In this document: positions 1 through 8,871 of the stretch, piece by piece
Position numbering within the stretch: position 1 is the stretch's first letter
How the letters are laid out: every line of letters starts with the position of its first letter
Assembly (NCBI RefSeq): GCF_900115305.1
Contig: NZ_FOVW01000003.1
Location: 393,627-457,626 of the forward strand
Reading direction: 5' to 3'
DNA length: 64,000 bases
Origin: Algoriphagus ornithinivorans
GTDB taxonomy: Bacteria > Bacteroidota > Bacteroidia > Cytophagales > Cyclobacteriaceae
Made by a program: the position numbers and the translations under genes
The notes under the pieces: generated by a model
Told to the model about the DNA's origin: nothing
What the model saw: only the letters and a program-made list of their open reading frames with translations
Databases searched by the model: none

Positions 1-2
1 CC

Positions 3-719
3 TTATATGTAGGGGGTTTAGTAGGCTTTCTTTTCGCTTTTGGGAAAAACATGCTGGGAATTCACATTCCTCTGCCTCTCGCTCATTTTACCTTAGTGGC
101 TATGTGCGGTGTCATGGCTGGAGTTCAGCACGCTCCTCTATCAGCTATATTCCTTATCGCTGAAATAACTGGGGGATATGAACTCTTTGTACCGCTGATG
201 TTCGTTTCGGCCATCTCCTATATCACCACCACTTACTATCAAAAGGATAGCCTTTATATTCAACAACTCAAGGAAAAGGGTAAACAACTGCCCGAAACCA
301 AAGATCAAGAGTTACTGGATATGATAGATATTTCTCATGTAATAGAAAGAGATTTATTGCCTATTCACCCAGAGTCCAAGCTGAAAGATTTGATCGACTT
401 GGTTAAAATTTCCAAGAGAAATATTTTCCCTGTTGTGGACGAAAATAAAATACTCCGTGGAATCATCACCTTGGATGACATCAGGGATATCATGTTTGAC
501 TTAGAAAAGCAAGAAAACACTCAAATCAGGAGTTTAATGCATAGTCCTCCAGAAATCCTATTAGCTACTGAAAATATGCAAAAAGCCATGGAAAAGTTTG
601 AAAAGTCAGGAGCATGGAACCTGCCTGTAGTAGAGGATGGACGCTATTTGGGCTTTGTTTCAAAGTCCAGAATCTTCAATTCTTACCGAAAAAGATTGAT
701 CCGACAGAGGCAGGATTAA
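3..719 (+). CDS. ClC-family chloride channel/antiporter, C-terminal part with CBS pair (partial)
   Basis: Only the 3' part is present: the frame is open to the window edge, so the internal ATG at 51 is not the real start. The first ~75 residues hold hydrophobic helices with the sequence APLSAIFLIAEITGGYEL, the proline-rich late helix typical of ClC channels, where the usual form is APLTAIVLVFELTG. The remaining ~150 residues form two CBS repeats (around IFPVVDENKILRGIITLDDI and NLPVVEDGRYLGFVSKSRI). CBS pairs on ClC proteins bind adenine nucleotides and gate transport. It would sit in the inner membrane and move chloride, or exchange chloride for protons. The gene is convergent with mtgA across a 542-bp gap. 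The family is clear; channel versus exchanger cannot be decided without the N-terminal part. Confidence 0.9.
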   Translation, partial: LYVGGLVGFLFAFGKNMLGIHIPLPLAHFTLVAMCGVMAGVQHAPLSAIFLIAEITGGYELFVPLMFVSAISYITTTYYQKDSLYIQQLKEKGKQLPETKDQELLDMIDISHVIERDLLPIHPESKLKDLIDLVKISKRNIFPVVDENKILRGIITLDDIRDIMFDLEKQENTQIRSLMHSPPEILLATENMQKAMEKFEKSGAWNLPVVEDGRYLGFVSKSRIFNSYRKRLIRQRQD

Positions 720-751
720 GGCCGATTTAAAAGAATATTTGGATTTTGAAA

Positions 752-909
752 TTATCCACTTTTTAACATTCATTTTAACAGCCCTTTTTTCAGTTAGCTT
801 CGATTATCCACAAATTTACCTATTATTGATCGCTATTAAAATACTGATTTTCAGCACTTTATTATGCCATTGTTGAAAAGTGTGGATAAATAATTGAAAA
901 TGTGGATAA
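752..909. other. Cluster of DnaA-box sequences in a 542-bp AT-rich gap
   Basis: The gap 720-1261 holds no gene. It contains TTATCCACT at 752-760, TTATCCACA at 804-812, and the reverse form TGTGGATAA at 881-889 and 901-909. Three are exact matches to the standard DnaA box and one differs at the last base. The first two point right and the last two point left, and the last two are exactly 20 bp apart. A very A/T-rich stretch follows at about 950-1035. Further right is a perfect 8-bp inverted repeat, GTACAATA at 1043-1050 with TATTGTAC at 1078-1085. This could be a replication origin or a DnaA-titrating site. At least six more exact boxes lie inside genes elsewhere in the window, so only the intergenic clustering is unusual. 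Confidence 0.5.
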
Positions 910-1261
910 AAATTTCTTGCATTTTTTAATCCTCAAAATTAGCCTGTATGAAGCATTTTTTAACTTGGAATTAATATTCGCTTAATATCAAAAATTAAGC
1001 CTTGATTTTTTTTTAAAACAAATTTTATTTGGATTCGTTGTCGTACAATACACTTTTTGAATCCTGAAAAACAGTTTTATTGTACTGAAAAAAAATTCAA
1101 GCTTTGAATATTACAATTTTGGTTCAGAAAGATCAATTTTAAGTCTTTAGCTATTCGCCTTGAGATCAAAGCGCTTAACTATGGAACAGCAATAAATTTC
1201 AATATTGGGTGAGAGTCTAGTAAAGGCTTTTTTGAAAAATAAAAGTCCCGATTGCAAAGCC

Positions 1262-1957
1262 CTAGTTTCCCCAGCCTAGGGGCTCAAGATTATTCATTTG
1301 TCTCAATATCCAACCTTGTCTTCCGGAGATGTAATTGGTAGGTCTCCTAGGACTCCATCTTATTGGGTTCGGTAATACTGCAGCTATCATGGCAGCTTCT
1401 CCACGAGTGAGTTTTTTGGCCGGTTTACCATAAAACGTTTGAGCCGCAGCCTCGATTCCATAGATTCCAGGGCCCATTTCTATGACATTTAAGTAAACCT
1501 CCATAATCCTTTCTTTGGGCCAGAGAAACTCTACTAGAACGGTAAAATAAGCTTCAAGCCCCTTTCTCACATAATTTCTACCTGGCCAGAGGAACACATT
1601 TTTGACAGTCTGCTGGGTAATGGTACTGGCTCCCTTTATTCTTTTACCTTTCTTATTCCCTTCCCAAGCTTTTTTCATGGCTTCCATATCAAAACCCGAA
1701 TGCTGCAAAAACTTTTGATCTTCTGAGGCATATACCGCTTGAGGCGCATGCCTGGAGATCTCCTCCATCGGTACCCAGTCTTTGTAAAGCCTCAGTTCTT
1801 TTTTTTCATCCAAAGACTGCTCTACCAAACGAATCACCATTAATGGTGTAAGTGGAACAGGCACAAAGCGATAAATGATGACCAAACCAATTGATATGAT
1901 AAAAAACCAAATAATGATTTTTAGGATAAATCTGCTGACCCAACGGATTATTTTCAT
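1262..1957 (-). CDS. mtgA: Monofunctional peptidoglycan glycosyltransferase (GT51)
   Basis: This enzyme polymerises lipid II into glycan strands on the outer face of the inner membrane. The protein has 231 residues, the usual size for MtgA, with one N-terminal membrane anchor (residues about 10-30) and no transpeptidase domain. GT51 motif 1 is EDQKFLQHSGFD with the catalytic Glu at residue 79. Motif 2 is GASTITQQ at 109-116, and the KERIMEVYLNVIEMGPGIYG block follows. It overlaps the upstream methyltransferase by 4 bp (ATGA), so the two genes are probably translationally coupled. The function is secure; the link to the methyltransferase is positional only. Confidence 0.95.
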   Translation of the reverse strand: MKIIRWVSRFILKIIIWFFIISIGLVIIYRFVPVPLTPLMVIRLVEQSLDEKKELRLYKDWVPMEEISRHAPQAVYASEDQKFLQHSGFDMEAMKKAWEGNKKGKRIKGASTITQQTVKNVFLWPGRNYVRKGLEAYFTVLVEFLWPKERIMEVYLNVIEMGPGIYGIEAAAQTFYGKPAKKLTRGEAAMIAAVLPNPIRWSPRRPTNYISGRQGWILRQMNNLEPLGWGN

Positions 1958-2757
1958 GCTTTGCGCTTTGCTTTTGCCTGTACAAATTGATAAAAAAATA
2001 CGGAATTTGAATCTTTGGCAATAGCTTCTAAATCTGATTCCATTTCCCTTACATCATTCTCACTGATTAAATCGGTATCTAACATGGGTTTAGCTGCACT
2101 TTTCATCAGCTCCTTCCAATAAGCTGTCATGCGCTTTAATTCCTCTGGCCTTGATTGATCCAAATGAAACCCCCCTCTTTGTAACTCTATTTCTCCGAAA
2201 CCTACTTCATGCAGCAAATTTCCCAGCTTGACCCCAATATCAGGATCTCCTCCACTTTGAATCTGATAGGCGTTGTAAGCATTATAATATCGCTCCAGAC
2301 CCGGCAATTTGGGTAAAAAATAAAAACTTGAATTGAAGACCTCTGTTAAATAGATAACCCCCTCAGGGTGCAAGTGCTCATAAACTGACCTTAGCACCTT
2401 TTTTGGTTCTTCTACATGCTCCAGAACCCAACAGATAAACCCAGCATCGAATTTTTCACCAAAATTCAATTCTGCTGCATCTTGATTGACAAAATTGATT
2501 TTTCTGTCCGAAAATCCGGATAAATTGATTTGGGCTTTTTCAATTTGAGACTTCTCTATTTCCACGCAGGTCAAGTCCAAGTCAGAATAAAGGCTCAATA
2601 TTACCTGTGATTGTGCCCCAACTCCAGAGCCTATTTCCAATACATTCTTTCGATTTTTTAAATCAATGAAAGGATAAATTAAAGGAGTCAGAATACCCGC
2701 CTGGCTCATCAGCCGCTCCTGCTCCTCTGTCAGATATCCATGAATGTATTTTCCCAT
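1954..2757 (-). CDS. Class I SAM-dependent methyltransferase
   Basis: The protein has 267 residues with a Rossmann-type methyltransferase core. Motif I is VLEIGSGVG at residues 39-47, an acidic residue follows in DLTCVEIEKSQ, and NQDAAELNFGEKFDAGFICWVLEHVEEP matches the post-I/motif II region. A helical C-terminal part (about 190-267) could hold the substrate site. There is no signal peptide, so it is cytoplasmic. The substrate cannot be told from sequence. The stop overlaps the start of mtgA by 4 bp. Upstream is the DUF3857 gene ending at 2805, 47 bp away on the same strand, so it may belong to the same transcript. Confidence 0.85.
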   Translation of the reverse strand: MGKYIHGYLTEEQERLMSQAGILTPLIYPFIDLKNRKNVLEIGSGVGAQSQVILSLYSDLDLTCVEIEKSQIEKAQINLSGFSDRKINFVNQDAAELNFGEKFDAGFICWVLEHVEEPKKVLRSVYEHLHPEGVIYLTEVFNSSFYFLPKLPGLERYYNAYNAYQIQSGGDPDIGVKLGNLLHEVGFGEIELQRGGFHLDQSRPEELKRMTAYWKELMKSAAKPMLDTDLISENDVREMESDLEAIAKDSNSVFFYQFVQAKAKRKA

Positions 2758-2804
2758 AATCTTCCGAAAATTACCGAAAATTCGCAGTTTTTATACTCCA
2801 GAAG

Positions 2805-4709
2805 CTAGTTAGCTTTCTTTTTTAATATTACAGGAAACTGTACACTTTCGGATACTTTTTCTGCGAAGGATTTCAACTCAGGGTAAGCGCGAGGGGAGTA
2901 ATTTTTAACACGAATATCCAATTTGCTGACTATACGAATATGACCTTCTTCAATTTTTGACTCCAACAGATAGGTTAATTCCTTGTTCGGAGTGAAAAGA
3001 GACACAGATGGAGGGATTTCATCTACTTCATAACCTTCCGGAATTTCCATGTCGAGCTCAAAATTCTGATAAAAGGGATAATCAAAATCAATTGGATAAG
3101 TTCTCCTCGCTTCCAAAAAAGGATTTTCATAGAAAATGGATTCTTTAAAAGGGCTTAAAATCACAATTTCTTCTCCATCATTAAAGGCCGGCTTCTTGGC
3201 CTTTGAGAATAGATATCCTTCTTCTTGAAACTTATCATCAACAGTAATATCATAGTAGGAGTCGTCGAGGTCTTCAGGTTCAGGATTTGGACCTAATAGC
3301 TGATCTCTCAATGAAAGCACATTCAGCCCTTCTAGTTTGAAATTGATAGAATAAGCCCAATTTCCTATAGAGTCTTTTTCAACAGTAATCATCTGATTGG
3401 ATCCAGAATTGTGCTTTAAGTCAATGGGAATCAGTTTTGATTCATCACCCCGAATCAAAAATCCTTGAGGCACCAATTTTTTGGGAGGAATTAATCCAAA
3501 AGATAGATAAGGATCGGTGGCATCCAGCCAAAACACTGAATCTCTGATCTCTAGTCTCACGAGAGAATTTGAAAACTGATTAAGAAAAGGGCTGGGGATT
3601 AAATCTGTTCTGTTCTCGCCTTTTTGATTGACCAACACTAAATCCGCAGTGATTCCATGGTCTTGAAGCAGGTTAAGCAGAGTCAGGTGAATGTCTAAAT
3701 GGTTCCCTTCTCCTTTTTTGAGCAAAGACCTTGCGTCTTGGGTAGGTAGCGGATAAATACTTGGCTGTACTTTAAACCTGTCCTTGACAAAACGGTAAAT
3801 TTTTTCTGCCGTTTCAAGATCATTAGTACCATACAGCACATCTTTAATACCCAATTTTTTCACTGAGTTCCCCTTGAAATAAGATTCAAATGCTGGAATA
3901 GACTGGATACGTGTTCCCAACTCTTCCCAGGTAGAGTAGACTATTGGCTGAAACTGGGTTCCATCCTGAAATAAAAAGCCCTCGACCCTAAACACATAAT
4001 CCAAGGGATTACTCAGGTAAGGTTCAAGTCGAAATGAAGGAATATTTTCAAGATTCCAGTAAAACCTATCTCTTGAAGGAGAAACTTGAAGCATTTCCCG
4101 AACGGGAGTACCCTGGGTGACGAGTTGATATCGAAGATAGTCTGGTACTTGAAAAGTATATTCAGATCTGAGTTTTGGGTAAGTACCCTGAAACTCCCAT
4201 CCTTCCAATAAATAGTACTCACGATCAACCTTCACGTACTTCCACTCCAGGATGGAGCCTTTTTTTACTTGAGGGAAAACAATCCTATAATCGGACCAAC
4301 CATTTGCATTATCAGACCTAAAAATGTGTTCATCTCCCAGTCTAATACTTTTCCTTTCATCTCCATCCAAATAACTTACAGTAGCTCTTAATTCAACAAT
4401 TTGCTCAATCTTTAAATCACGTGCGGTGAAAAAAGGGATGGTGATATTGCCAAAATTATCTGGGTTGTCTCCAAGAATTTTGTATCTAAAATGGTATTCT
4501 GTGACAAGGCCTATCACCCAGCCTTCCCCCTCTTTGATTAAGGGATAAGTGACTCCCCCCTCGTAAAGAGAGACAACCTTTGCCTCTTTTTCGAAGAAAA
4601 CTGAATCCAGCTCTTTTTCAAATTTGCTATAAATTCCAAAGCTAACTTGCCCAAAACTTGGCCAAGAAAGGATAATAAATACCCATATCAGCCCTATTCG
4701 TGAGCTCAA
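2805..4709 (-). CDS. Secreted DUF3857/transglutaminase-like protein, catalytically degenerate
   Basis: A 634-residue protein with a signal peptide (hydrophobic stretch to about residue 20, ending SFGQ). It has an N-terminal DUF3857 beta domain and a central transglutaminase-like fold, followed by a beta-rich C-terminal part. In the third paralogue (6824-8677) the nucleophile lies in GDCKGL. The aligned sequence here is GNHLDI, so the Cys is replaced by His. The partner His in QFNHVIL becomes QFSNSLV, while the Asp-type position (WLDATDP) remains. An active peptidase or transglutaminase seems unlikely; a binding role in the periplasm or outer membrane is more plausible. It overlaps the upstream paralogue by 4 bp. 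The alignment was made by eye. Confidence 0.8.
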   Translation of the reverse strand: MSSRIGLIWVFIILSWPSFGQVSFGIYSKFEKELDSVFFEKEAKVVSLYEGGVTYPLIKEGEGWVIGLVTEYHFRYKILGDNPDNFGNITIPFFTARDLKIEQIVELRATVSYLDGDERKSIRLGDEHIFRSDNANGWSDYRIVFPQVKKGSILEWKYVKVDREYYLLEGWEFQGTYPKLRSEYTFQVPDYLRYQLVTQGTPVREMLQVSPSRDRFYWNLENIPSFRLEPYLSNPLDYVFRVEGFLFQDGTQFQPIVYSTWEELGTRIQSIPAFESYFKGNSVKKLGIKDVLYGTNDLETAEKIYRFVKDRFKVQPSIYPLPTQDARSLLKKGEGNHLDIHLTLLNLLQDHGITADLVLVNQKGENRTDLIPSPFLNQFSNSLVRLEIRDSVFWLDATDPYLSFGLIPPKKLVPQGFLIRGDESKLIPIDLKHNSGSNQMITVEKDSIGNWAYSINFKLEGLNVLSLRDQLLGPNPEPEDLDDSYYDITVDDKFQEEGYLFSKAKKPAFNDGEEIVILSPFKESIFYENPFLEARRTYPIDFDYPFYQNFELDMEIPEGYEVDEIPPSVSLFTPNKELTYLLESKIEEGHIRIVSKLDIRVKNYSPRAYPELKSFAEKVSESVQFPVILKKKAN

Positions 4710-6628
4710 GGATTACTTACTTTTTTTAAGACCAAAGGAGCATTCATTTTAGTAGCCACAGTTTCCATAAAATATTTCAAATTGGCATACTGCCTGACAT
4801 CGATGGTTGGTTTTTTGACTTCGAGCTTTGCTACAATCTGAACTTTATCTCCCATTAGCACTGGATTATAAGAAAATAACACTTCCCCATTTTTCATGCT
4901 GATTGCTTCCTTGAGAGGATAATCGTCCAACTCATAACCTTCGGGAATTTCCAGCAGGGTAGAATAAGTCTCTGAAAATGCAAAACCAAAATCGACAGGG
5001 AAAATCCTGAAATCCTGAGTAAAAGGATTTTTACTGAAGGTTGCGACTTTAAAAGGAGTAAGCATCATCAAGGTAGCCTCCTCCGAATTTTGCCCTTGGA
5101 TCTTGATCGTATAATTTGTGGTGGTGTAATTGTCCTCCTTAAGATTATCCTGCATATCTATATTGACTACTTCCCAGGTTGGATCCAAAGTAAATAGCTT
5201 CTGAAGGGGTTCATTGTTTTTTTTGAGATTTTGGGATCGATGTGACATCTGCAAACCCTCGTAAAAATATCTGCGAAGCGATCCTTCTACAATCAAATTC
5301 TTTTCCTCATCAAATTTCAAAACTGAAGTAAATACTGAATTCGAATTATGAGGAATATTGATAGGAACTAATTGGCTATTTTCTTTGGTCAGAAACAACC
5401 CTGCTTTTACATGTTTATCCAAGTCAACATATCCGAAAGGAGCCAGAGGATCCTCCAGATCCAAGAGATATTCTTTGCCGTCCAGCTTCGCATGAAGCAA
5501 TACACTATTAAACTGGTTGATAAATGGAAAAGGTACTAAATCACTTCTTCCACTACCTTTTGACCCTACCAAAATTGGATGGCACTCTATCCCCATAGAT
5601 CTCAAAATACCCATTAATGCCAGGTCCAGTTCTACTGCCGAACCCACTTTGGTTTTGACTAACTGAGATATTTGCTGGTCTGGAAAGAAACCACTTTCAG
5701 TGTTAAGTTGAAAATTCTGCTGAAGGTAATAATATGCCTTTTGAGCCTTCTCCAGCTCAGTGCTTCCTTCGAAGTCTACGCCATCCATTACTTTTTCCAA
5801 AGGAGAGCTTCGGAAATACCCCTTATCCGTATAACCTCTCAAAACCTCATCTCCCAGCACAATCCAATTTTTCAGTACATCTTCCCATTCGTACAGGGTT
5901 TTTTGATAACGTGAAAGCTGGAATTCAACCCTTTCTCTATAATCCGCAAAATTATTCATGTAAGGCTCCGCCTTCAGGGAATTCAGCTTCCTCAACGTCC
6001 AAGTGTAAGTCCCATTATTTACAGTTTTTTCTGAGGTAGTATTATACTTTGTTCCTTGACCAATCATCTTGTATTCCAATTGCGGAATCATGGTGATACT
6101 GTAAGAAGACATGATGGTTGGAATATCATTTTGGAATGTCCATCCATCTAAAAGGGTGATATTCTTATCCGTTTTCTTATACGTATACTCCAGAATAGAG
6201 CCCACCTTCACATTGGGAAATGTAATCCGGTATTCCTTCCATCCATTTCCTACCTCAACTTCAAAAATCTGATTTTTATCCACCTTAATGGACTGTGGCT
6301 CATCTCCCTCAAAGTTGGTGATCAAAGCCTTTAAACCACTGATTTCTTCCGTTCTATTATCACCTGAATAGAATGGAATCTTTACATCTCCCCGAGCTAT
6401 TCCTGACTCCTTTAGAATTTTGATCCTGAAATGGTATGTTGTTTCAAAAACTTCCCCGAAGAATTTGGAAACCCCTTCCTCGAAAAGTACAACCGCCTCC
6501 GCATCTGGTTCAAAATCAACTTCCGAATAAGAAATTTCATTGGAATTATATTTTCCAAATTTCTCCTTTTGGGCATATCCTGAAAGATGCAATAAAAAGA
6601 GAAGGCATAATAAAAGTTGCTTTTTCAT
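4706..6628 (-). CDS. Secreted DUF3857/transglutaminase-like protein, catalytically degenerate
   Basis: A 640-residue paralogue of its two neighbours, with a clear signal peptide (MKKQLLLCLLFLLHLSGYAQ). The DUF3857 domain covers roughly residues 40-240 and the transglutaminase-like fold about 290-420. The position of the catalytic Cys reads GSAVEL, so Cys is replaced by Ala. The His position reads QFNSVLL, so His is replaced by Ser. The downstream Asp position (LLDLEDP) is kept. The stop overlaps the start of the next paralogue by 4 bp, which suggests co-translation of the two degenerate proteins. The start codon lies inside a dispersed repeat (6621-6720) that forms its upstream region. The substrate is unknown. 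Confidence 0.8.
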   Translation of the reverse strand: MKKQLLLCLLFLLHLSGYAQKEKFGKYNSNEISYSEVDFEPDAEAVVLFEEGVSKFFGEVFETTYHFRIKILKESGIARGDVKIPFYSGDNRTEEISGLKALITNFEGDEPQSIKVDKNQIFEVEVGNGWKEYRITFPNVKVGSILEYTYKKTDKNITLLDGWTFQNDIPTIMSSYSITMIPQLEYKMIGQGTKYNTTSEKTVNNGTYTWTLRKLNSLKAEPYMNNFADYRERVEFQLSRYQKTLYEWEDVLKNWIVLGDEVLRGYTDKGYFRSSPLEKVMDGVDFEGSTELEKAQKAYYYLQQNFQLNTESGFFPDQQISQLVKTKVGSAVELDLALMGILRSMGIECHPILVGSKGSGRSDLVPFPFINQFNSVLLHAKLDGKEYLLDLEDPLAPFGYVDLDKHVKAGLFLTKENSQLVPINIPHNSNSVFTSVLKFDEEKNLIVEGSLRRYFYEGLQMSHRSQNLKKNNEPLQKLFTLDPTWEVVNIDMQDNLKEDNYTTTNYTIKIQGQNSEEATLMMLTPFKVATFSKNPFTQDFRIFPVDFGFAFSETYSTLLEIPEGYELDDYPLKEAISMKNGEVLFSYNPVLMGDKVQIVAKLEVKKPTIDVRQYANLKYFMETVATKMNAPLVLKKVSNP

Positions 6629-6720
6629 GTGTTTATAAGTTGTATGTCAAAGGTCACATGGAATCTCGCTTTTAGCATATTCGTCCCAGTGTGTACCATT
6701 TTTGTCATGCTCGATTTCAT
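6621..6720. repeat. Dispersed ~100-bp intergenic repeat, copy 1
   Basis: This stretch resembles 48250-48348 in the same orientation. Both begin TTTTTCATGTG, share AAAGGTCACATGGAATCT, continue with a GTGTGTA block, and end TTCATGCTCGATTTCAT or GTCATGCTCGATTTCAT. The ATGGAATCTCGC near the middle and the reverse complement of the end (ATGAAATCGAGC) form an imperfect inverted repeat, so a stem is possible. Here it overlaps the start of the DUF3857 gene ending at 6628. A further small hairpin (TCCCGA 6749-6754 with TCGGGA 6761-6766) lies just beyond it in the same gap. The function is unknown. Confidence 0.7.
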
Positions 6721-6823
6721 CTGTTTATAATTTGTTTTTTAGGGGTCATCCCGATGACTTTCGGGAGGAATGCCCAGGATAATCATCCCCTTGTGTGAGA
6801 TATTTTCTCATGGGCATTTCATA

Positions 6824-8677
6824 TTATTTTTGACTTAGGCTGGGCTTGGTAAAATGGTAGGTTCCATATCCTACCGAGTTGATTTTACTAATCAGGACTT
6901 TCTTGGAATCTTCATCCTTAGGATCTTTGATGGAAACCTTAATTTTTCTTGTAACCAGAAGCTGATTGTCTTTCAACTGATTTTCTATGTGAATGCTATA
7001 TTCCTCCTCCTTGATTTCCAGGGGCTCAAGATTGAATTCTGATACTACTCCTTTTGGGAGATCTATGGCATAGGTTTCTTCCAAATCAAAATTTTTGAAA
7101 CCTATTTCATCTAATTTTATTTTGGTGAAAAATGGCTTCAGCAAAAGGCGTTTGGCGGTAGTCTGAGCAAATTTTTGAACAATTCCTTTGACCGTTCTAT
7201 CAGCTATAGGTAAGGAATCCAACTGCTCGGATTCAAATTGATAATCTTGAATTACCAATCCGGAAATAGCCGAGTTTTTATTGAAATAATCTCGCTGCTG
7301 TCTGGAATCAAGCTGTCTGGAAATACTAACAGCCTTGTAAGCTGGATTCCCTTCCAAGTGCTGCTTCATAGTCATCGTGGCATCCCCTTTCTCATCCAGT
7401 TGGAGAAAATACTCATTCTCCACCCGGTTCCACGTACTTTCCTCATAGCTTGGGGTTTTGGCTAAATATCCCCCGGTTGGAGTCACTACTAAAACATGTC
7501 GGTCATTGGTAAATGAACCCAAGTAGCCTGCCGGCAAACTATTGGAAGTACACTCCAGCCATACGGGTTGCTGATCTATTTCTGCTCTTAAAATGACATG
7601 ATTAAATTGATTGGAAGGGAGATCTGTGCGAATATCTGATTCTCCCTCGCCAGCATAGACCAAGGTGTAAAACGCAGGAATTCCAGCTGCTTCCAGCATG
7701 GCTTTCATGAGATTGGTCAAGCCTTTACAATCCCCGTAGGAATATTTGACCGCGTCTGTAGCAGTCATGGTTTGCCAACCACCTATGCCTAATTGTATAC
7801 TGACGTAGCGAAAGTTTTTCTGCAGGTAAGTATATAGGATTGAAATCCTTTCATAGGGATCGTCTATCCCTTCTACCAGCTTCAGGATTTTTTCTTTAAA
7901 CTCTTGAGGCAACTGATCCCTTCCTTCATTGAGTTTGTATTTCCACAAGCCCAATTCTGACCAATCATTCATAGATCCTTGAAAACTCTCTAATTTGAAT
8001 TCCTTGGGAGCGATATATAAACGATGATCATCCTCTTCTCGAATGCTGAGATCCTGTACAGGTAAATTGGATTCTTTCCATACCAACTTTTTCCTTCCGT
8101 CAGCCAAGGATTCTTCAGTCTTGTTTCCAGAAAGGTGCTGTTCCTGATAGCGAATCCCAATAGATTCAGGGTAAATGATAGCTAATTCAGCTTTATCCAA
8201 TTTCTGAAAAGTGCTTTCTACAGGAATCCAGGGTTGAAAACTGAAGTTGGATTGGAAATAAACCTCAGTCTGAATATGAACCTCAATCGGAAATTTGGCT
8301 GAGTTCACGACATAATATTTCTGTCTATTATCTGCAAAAACGGAGAAACCATCATATAACTCGGCGTCTTGCAAATCTTTCATTTTGGCTTTTTGGATAG
8401 TTTTGCCTGTTGCAGGATCTATCACCTCCAGACTAAAACCTTTAATTTGGACCAGTTTATCATAAAAAATCCTGACTGAAGCATGACCTAATCCTTCCGC
8501 GCTCAAGACAGTTATTTTCTTGTTAGTCTTAAGTGTATAACCAAAATTCTGATCAATTATCAGCTCTTTGGAATGTGAAATGGAGGAATAAACGGGAGGT
8601 TCTTGAGAAAATTTAGAAACCAGGGGATCGGTTAAAAAGCTAGCCCACAGGGCTAACAAGACAAATATCATATTCAA
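6824..8677 (-). CDS. DUF3857 and transglutaminase-domain protein, exported
   Basis: A 617-residue protein with a short N-terminal hydrophobic segment, so it is probably exported. DUF3857 occupies about residues 60-230 and a transglutaminase/protease-like domain about 265-380. The nucleophile Cys317 lies in SYGDCKGLTN and His360 in QFNHVIL. The third position reads WLECT, giving Glu375 where relatives usually have Asp. A beta-rich C-terminal part follows. This is the only one of the three adjacent paralogues that keeps Cys and His, so it is the likeliest active member. It is separated from the degenerate pair by 195 bp containing a dispersed repeat. No substrate can be named; the family is common in Bacteroidota envelopes. 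Confidence 0.85.
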   Translation of the reverse strand: MNMIFVLLALWASFLTDPLVSKFSQEPPVYSSISHSKELIIDQNFGYTLKTNKKITVLSAEGLGHASVRIFYDKLVQIKGFSLEVIDPATGKTIQKAKMKDLQDAELYDGFSVFADNRQKYYVVNSAKFPIEVHIQTEVYFQSNFSFQPWIPVESTFQKLDKAELAIIYPESIGIRYQEQHLSGNKTEESLADGRKKLVWKESNLPVQDLSIREEDDHRLYIAPKEFKLESFQGSMNDWSELGLWKYKLNEGRDQLPQEFKEKILKLVEGIDDPYERISILYTYLQKNFRYVSIQLGIGGWQTMTATDAVKYSYGDCKGLTNLMKAMLEAAGIPAFYTLVYAGEGESDIRTDLPSNQFNHVILRAEIDQQPVWLECTSNSLPAGYLGSFTNDRHVLVVTPTGGYLAKTPSYEESTWNRVENEYFLQLDEKGDATMTMKQHLEGNPAYKAVSISRQLDSRQQRDYFNKNSAISGLVIQDYQFESEQLDSLPIADRTVKGIVQKFAQTTAKRLLLKPFFTKIKLDEIGFKNFDLEETYAIDLPKGVVSEFNLEPLEIKEEEYSIHIENQLKDNQLLVTRKIKVSIKDPKDEDSKKVLISKINSVGYGTYHFTKPSLSQK

Positions 8678-8871
8678 AATACTATAAAATTCGCAAGAAA
8701 ATTAATAATTAAATTTTCAAAATCAAGAGAGATTTAAAATTTTCAAACGAAATTTTTTTCAGACTATAAAACTTGCATTTCATCCACTTTTGAGTGCATC
8801 CCGAGATATATTTTTACTTGGATTTCATAAAATATCTAAGCTATTTGAAGCTTAAAATAGAAACCACCAGT

